Origin: Chlorobiota bacterium
Lineage (GTDB): Bacteria > Bacteroidota > Bacteroidia > Bacteroidales > JAADJA01
DNA length: 9,563 nucleotides
Direction: 5' to 3'
Assembly (NCBI GenBank): GCA_030592565.1
Contig: JAUVIX010000123.1
Coordinates: forward strand, 1-9,563
Shown: positions 7,069 through 9,563 of the stretch, in pieces
Position numbering within the stretch: the stretch's first letter is position 1
How the letters are laid out: each line of letters opens with the position of its first letter
Position numbers and translations under genes: made by a program
Notes under the pieces: model-generated
Databases searched by the model: none
Told to the model about the DNA's origin: nothing
What the model saw: only the letters and a program-made list of their open reading frames with translations

Positions 7069-7455
7069 CTATTTTATATAGTTAATAAATTCTCTTGACA
7101 ACCAAAATCCTGCAAGAACAAGTAAAAGTGAACCTATGTTGTTTGCAAGTATATTGATCAATGCCATTTTTATGTCACCCGCTTTAAAAAAATTCATTGT
7201 CTCAAGTGCATATGTCGAAAAAGTTGTAAACCCTCCGAGAAAACCAATGAAAATAAATGCCCTCACTTCAGGAGTTATATTTTTTATTTCGAAAATACCC
7301 CAAAAAAGACCTATAAAAAATGCTCCTATTGCATTCACTAAAAAAGTCCCCCACGGAAAAACAGGATACGAATACTTGTACGGCATCCCTGAAATTACAT
7401 ATCTTGCAAAGGTCCCAAAAGCTCCACCGGCAACTAATATTAATATCTTTTGCAT
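7069..7455 (-). CDS. crcB: Fluoride ion channel CrcB/Fluc
   Basis: A 128-residue inner-membrane protein with four hydrophobic helices, the standard size of the Fluc family, which works as an antiparallel dimer that lets fluoride leave the cell. Family motifs are intact: GGAFGTFARYVISG (10-23, with R18), PWGTFLVNAIGAFFIGLFWG (34-53, with the conserved N41) and GFLGGFTTFSTYALE (71-85, containing the TTFST sequence near the central sodium site and the pore phenylalanines). It is the single-gene homodimer type, as no second crcB copy is adjacent. It is the first gene of a two-gene unit with DUF190 downstream and is divergent from porV. I looked for the fluoride riboswitch often found before crcB and did not see its conserved GGNGATG core in the 202-base upstream gap, so regulation by fluoride is not evident. 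Confidence 0.95.
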   Translation of the reverse strand: MQKILILVAGGAFGTFARYVISGMPYKYSYPVFPWGTFLVNAIGAFFIGLFWGIFEIKNITPEVRAFIFIGFLGGFTTFSTYALETMNFFKAGDIKMALINILANNIGSLLLVLAGFWLSREFINYIK

Positions 7456-7609
7456 ACTATTTAATAATTTATCGCATTGTTATACAATAAAACCGTAATA
7501 AGTAAGTTAACTTAAATTATTTCGCAGAAATACAGTGTGCTAAATTACTATTTTGTTTTAATTTGCAACCGCAATTTATTTAAAGGCAATTAAAATATCA
7601 AATTTGCGT

Positions 7610-7617
7610 TAGTTTTG
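7610..7617 (+). promoter_or_regulatory. Candidate -7 promoter box for porV
   Basis: TAGTTTTG matches TAnnTTTG exactly and would place the transcription start about 30-35 bases before the porV ATG, leaving an AT-rich leader without a Shine-Dalgarno sequence, as usual for this phylum. No -33 TTTG is visible at the normal distance, although a TTTG is present closer (7603-7606) and another farther upstream (7562-7565). Confidence 0.45.
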
Positions 7618-7657
7618 CACAGTCAAAATTATTAGGATTATTCACAATAATTAGTTT

Positions 7658-8869
7658 ATGAAAAAGACAATCATTTTATTTTTGGGAGCAATATTAGGTT
7701 TCACACCATTTTTTGCAAGCTCTCAGGATAAACCAAATTACATCGGACAACAATCACAAAACACAATTACTACAGCAGTTCCTTTTTTAATGATTGGCCC
7801 TGACGCCAGGTCAGGAGGAATGGGAGAGGTTGGCGCAGCTACAGCCCCTGATGTAAACTCACAACACTGGAATCCTGCCAAGTATGTCTTTGCCAAAAAA
7901 GATATGGGTTTTGGCGTGTCGTATAGCCCCTGGCTTAGGAAACTTGTTAATGATATCAATCTTGCTTACCTTACATTTTTTAAGAAGATTGGTGACAAGC
8001 AGGCCGTTCATGCTTCACTAACATACTTCTCGCTTGGAGATATTACATTTACTGATATTCAGGGTGAAGTAATAGGAAATTATAAACCCAATGAATTCGC
8101 TATTGATGCAGGTTATTCTCGCAAGTTTTCTGAAAAGTTCTCGGGTTCTGTGGTCGGACGATTCATTTATTCTAATCTGACTCAGGGCCAATTTGTTCAG
8201 GGTGTTTCAACAAAAGCCGGAACATCAGTTGCTGCTGATGTCGCTGTCTTTTATAAGACAGACTTAAGTATAGGCGGCCTTGCTGGTTCAGATTTAAGTT
8301 TTGGAATGAATATTTCAAATATTGGAGCAAAGATTTCATACTCAGATGATGATCAGTCCAAAGATTTTATTCCCACAAACCTGCGATTGGGTGGCTCCTT
8401 TGGAATTGATATTGATGACTATAACTCTTTTAGGTTTTCACTCGACCTGAATAAGCTGCTGGTTCCTACGCCTCCAATCTATAAAATTGACGACTCAACA
8501 GGCCAACAGGTAATCGGACCTGATGGTAAACCTGAAATTGAGGCAGGAATGGACCCTGATGTGAATGTCGTTCCCGGTATGATTCAATCATTTTACGATG
8601 CACCAGGTGGTTTTAGCGAAGAGATGAAAGAATTTATCTGGGTTGTAGGAGTTGAGTATTGGTATGATAAACAATTTGGTGTTCGTGCAGGTTATTTTCA
8701 CGAAAGTGCGATGAAAGGTAACCGTCAGTTCTTTACACTTGGTCTTGGTTTGAGATATAATGTCTTCGGGCTTGATTTCTCTTATCTTATTCCTACTCAG
8801 CAAAATAACCCATTGGCTAATACACTAAGATTTACTCTTACATTTAATTTTGACTCCGTTGGTAATTAG
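7658..8869 (+). CDS. porV: Type IX secretion system outer membrane protein PorV (LptO)
   Basis: A 403-residue outer-membrane beta-barrel related to FadL. PorV picks up cargo proteins leaving the SprA translocon and shuttles them to the PorU sortase complex, where the C-terminal sorting domain is removed and the cargo is attached to the surface. An N-terminal signal peptide is clear (MKKTIILFLGAILGFTPFFASSQ, probable cleavage near 22-23). Family-typical sequence includes the conserved N-terminal segment with FLMIGPDARSGGMGEVGAAT (43-62), SQHWNPAKYVF (68-78), GVSYSPWLRKLVNDINLAYL, and the C-terminal strand pattern GVRAGYFHESAMKGNRQFFTLGLGLRY and FGLDFSYLIP. The length agrees with the family. 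Unlike the porU-porV order of Porphyromonas and many relatives, no porU lies directly upstream; crcB is there instead, on the opposite strand. It appears to be a single-gene transcript, with a -7 box upstream and a strong terminator downstream. Confidence 0.95.
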   Translation: MKKTIILFLGAILGFTPFFASSQDKPNYIGQQSQNTITTAVPFLMIGPDARSGGMGEVGAATAPDVNSQHWNPAKYVFAKKDMGFGVSYSPWLRKLVNDINLAYLTFFKKIGDKQAVHASLTYFSLGDITFTDIQGEVIGNYKPNEFAIDAGYSRKFSEKFSGSVVGRFIYSNLTQGQFVQGVSTKAGTSVAADVAVFYKTDLSIGGLAGSDLSFGMNISNIGAKISYSDDDQSKDFIPTNLRLGGSFGIDIDDYNSFRFSLDLNKLLVPTPPIYKIDDSTGQQVIGPDGKPEIEAGMDPDVNVVPGMIQSFYDAPGGFSEEMKEFIWVVGVEYWYDKQFGVRAGYFHESAMKGNRQFFTLGLGLRYNVFGLDFSYLIPTQQNNPLANTLRFTLTFNFDSVGN

Positions 8870-8886
8870 ATATTTATAAAATATAC

Positions 8887-8921
8887 AAAAGGGCTGATGC
8901 AAAATTGTGTCAGCCCTTTTT
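8887..8921 (+). terminator. Strong intrinsic terminator after porV
   Basis: Bases 8891-8916 fold into one uninterrupted stem: GGGCTGATGCAA pairs with TTGTGTCAGCCC, with two G-U pairs and a two-base AA loop (a tight loop, so the innermost pairs probably open). The stem is flanked by AAAA (8887-8890) and TTTTT (8917-8921). It ends the porV transcript 18 bases after the stop codon. The flanking A and T runs make it workable in both directions. Confidence 0.9.
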
Positions 8922-8949
8922 GCTTGAATCAATTAATTTTATAACTTGC
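8919..8949 (+). promoter_or_regulatory. Possible promoter for ispF overlapping the porV terminator tract
   Basis: A TTTG at 8919-8922, within the T-tract of the terminator, is followed after 19 bases by TAACTTGC at 8942-8949. The spacing is right for a Bacteroidota -33/-7 pair, but the -7 box departs from TAnnTTTG in its last bases. If real, the transcript would start close to 8955, leaving a very short leader before the ATG at 8972. Confidence 0.3.
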
Positions 8950-8971
8950 GCCCCTTAATTAATATTATCAG

Positions 8972-9451
8972 ATGATAAAAGTAGGTTTTGGTTTTGATGT
9001 TCACAAGCTTAAAGAGGGAAATGAGCTTTGGATTGGTGGAGTGAAAATAGATTCTGACAAAGGTTCTGTTGGGCATTCTGATGGGGATGTGCTGATACAT
9101 GCAATCTGCGATGCCATTCTCGGCGCCGCAAATCTCAGGGATATCGGGTTTCACTTTCCTGATACTGATCCTAAATACAAAGGTATCGATAGTAAGGTAT
9201 TGTTGCGGGAAGTTTGTGATAAACTTGACCAGGAAGGCTATGTTATAAATAATATTGACTCTACCGTTAGTCTTGAAAAGCCTATAATTGCAGGTTATAT
9301 TCCTGATATGTTAATTGCCTTATCAGAAACAACCAACCTGAGTAAGAATAATATTTCCATTAAGGCAACTACAACCGAAAAGCTTGGCTTTACCGGCCGT
9401 GAGGAGGGAATTGCAGCTTATGCCGTTGTGCTCATTCGTCAAAAGTCCTGA
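8972..9451 (+). CDS. ispF: 2-C-methyl-D-erythritol 2,4-cyclodiphosphate synthase (IspF)
   Basis: A 159-residue cytoplasmic enzyme of the MEP isoprenoid pathway. It converts 4-diphosphocytidyl-methylerythritol 2-phosphate to methylerythritol 2,4-cyclodiphosphate with release of CMP, as a trimer with a divalent metal at subunit interfaces. Metal ligands are in place: D9 and H11 in GFGFDVHKL (5-13) and H43 in DVLIHAICDAILGAA (39-53). The GHSDGD motif (34-39) supplies H35 and S36 for the substrate, and DIGFHFPDTD (57-66) is intact. The C-terminal KATTTEKLGFTGREEGIAA (131-149) contains the threonine/glutamate group that binds the CDP part. The length is standard and the enzyme is free-standing, not fused to IspD. 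It is isolated from porV by a strong terminator, so it needs its own promoter. Convergent with the partial gene at the window edge. Confidence 0.97.
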   Translation: MIKVGFGFDVHKLKEGNELWIGGVKIDSDKGSVGHSDGDVLIHAICDAILGAANLRDIGFHFPDTDPKYKGIDSKVLLREVCDKLDQEGYVINNIDSTVSLEKPIIAGYIPDMLIALSETTNLSKNNISIKATTTEKLGFTGREEGIAAYAVVLIRQKS

Positions 9452-9487
9452 AAGTATAAAGTCATAAATGTCAGATGAATAATCACA

Positions 9488-9563
9488 TCATTTTATCAAA
9501 AAATCCAACATTTTCCTGTCTTCAAGATATGCCGTAATCCTGTCGCCGATATTTACCTTCCCG
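9488..9563 (-). CDS. C-terminal end of an unrecognised minus-strand gene (rest outside window)
   Basis: Among the three minus-strand frames, only this one stays open from the window edge, ending in TGA at 9488-9490 after 24 visible residues. These read GKVNIGDRITAYLEDRKM followed by LDFLIK, a protein-like composition with a charged, probably helical tail. I do not recognise the family. The gap to ispF is 36 bases with convergent orientation, which is a normal arrangement. The call could be wrong, because 24 open codons can arise by chance. Confidence 0.5.
   Translation of the reverse strand, partial: GKVNIGDRITAYLEDRKMLDFLIK

Noticed and set aside
7456..7657. Fluoride riboswitch before crcB
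   Set aside because: The minus strand here is AT-rich and lacks the conserved GGNGATG core and the later conserved stretch of the crcB motif.
8588..8803. Minus-strand reading frame within porV
   Set aside because: It is opposite conserved PorV coding sequence and has no recognisable protein features.

Overview
The window looks like chromosomal DNA from a Bacteroidota bacterium, probably of the Bacteroidales/Marinilabiliales type. The evidence is a PorV-type protein of the type IX secretion system (found only in this phylum), AT-rich DNA, starts without clear Shine-Dalgarno sequences, -7 promoter boxes of the TAnnTTTG type, and a membrane-anchored helix-hairpin-helix protein of a kind common in the phylum. 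Lineage below phylum is a guess.

Layout. Bases 1-561 hold the C-terminal end of a secreted protein with a lectin-like domain of the kind attached to papain-family (C1A) peptidases. A short convergent gap (562-713) carries two related hairpin units of a dispersed-looking repeat. On the minus strand come an Rnl5-type RNA/nucleic-acid ligase (2655-3641) and, 33 bases downstream, a CPA2 cation:proton antiporter with a cytoplasmic RCK module (714-2621); they are probably co-transcribed. Divergent from them, on the plus strand, is a sodium:alanine/glycine symporter of the AGCS family (3825-5495), followed after 7 bases by a membrane-anchored protein with four helix-hairpin-helix units (5503-6648) that apparently starts at TTG. 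A convergent gap with a perfect 14-base palindrome leads to a minus-strand pair, crcB (fluoride channel, 7069-7455) and a DUF190 protein (6737-7063). Divergent from crcB is porV (7658-8869), closed by a strong intrinsic terminator, then ispF (8972-9451). The last 76 bases hold the end of an unrecognised minus-strand gene.

How the genes relate. Most are housekeeping or envelope functions: ion and amino-acid transport (antiporter, AGCS, CrcB), protein export (PorV) and isoprenoid precursor synthesis (IspF). The crcB-DUF190 pair is a recurrent association and probably serves fluoride resistance. The least routine elements are the RNA ligase paired with an antiporter, the paired hairpin repeat, and the TTG-started helix-hairpin-helix gene. 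I see no mobile element, CRISPR array, tRNA or rRNA, no gene-free stretch over 300 bases, and no clearly new multi-gene system.
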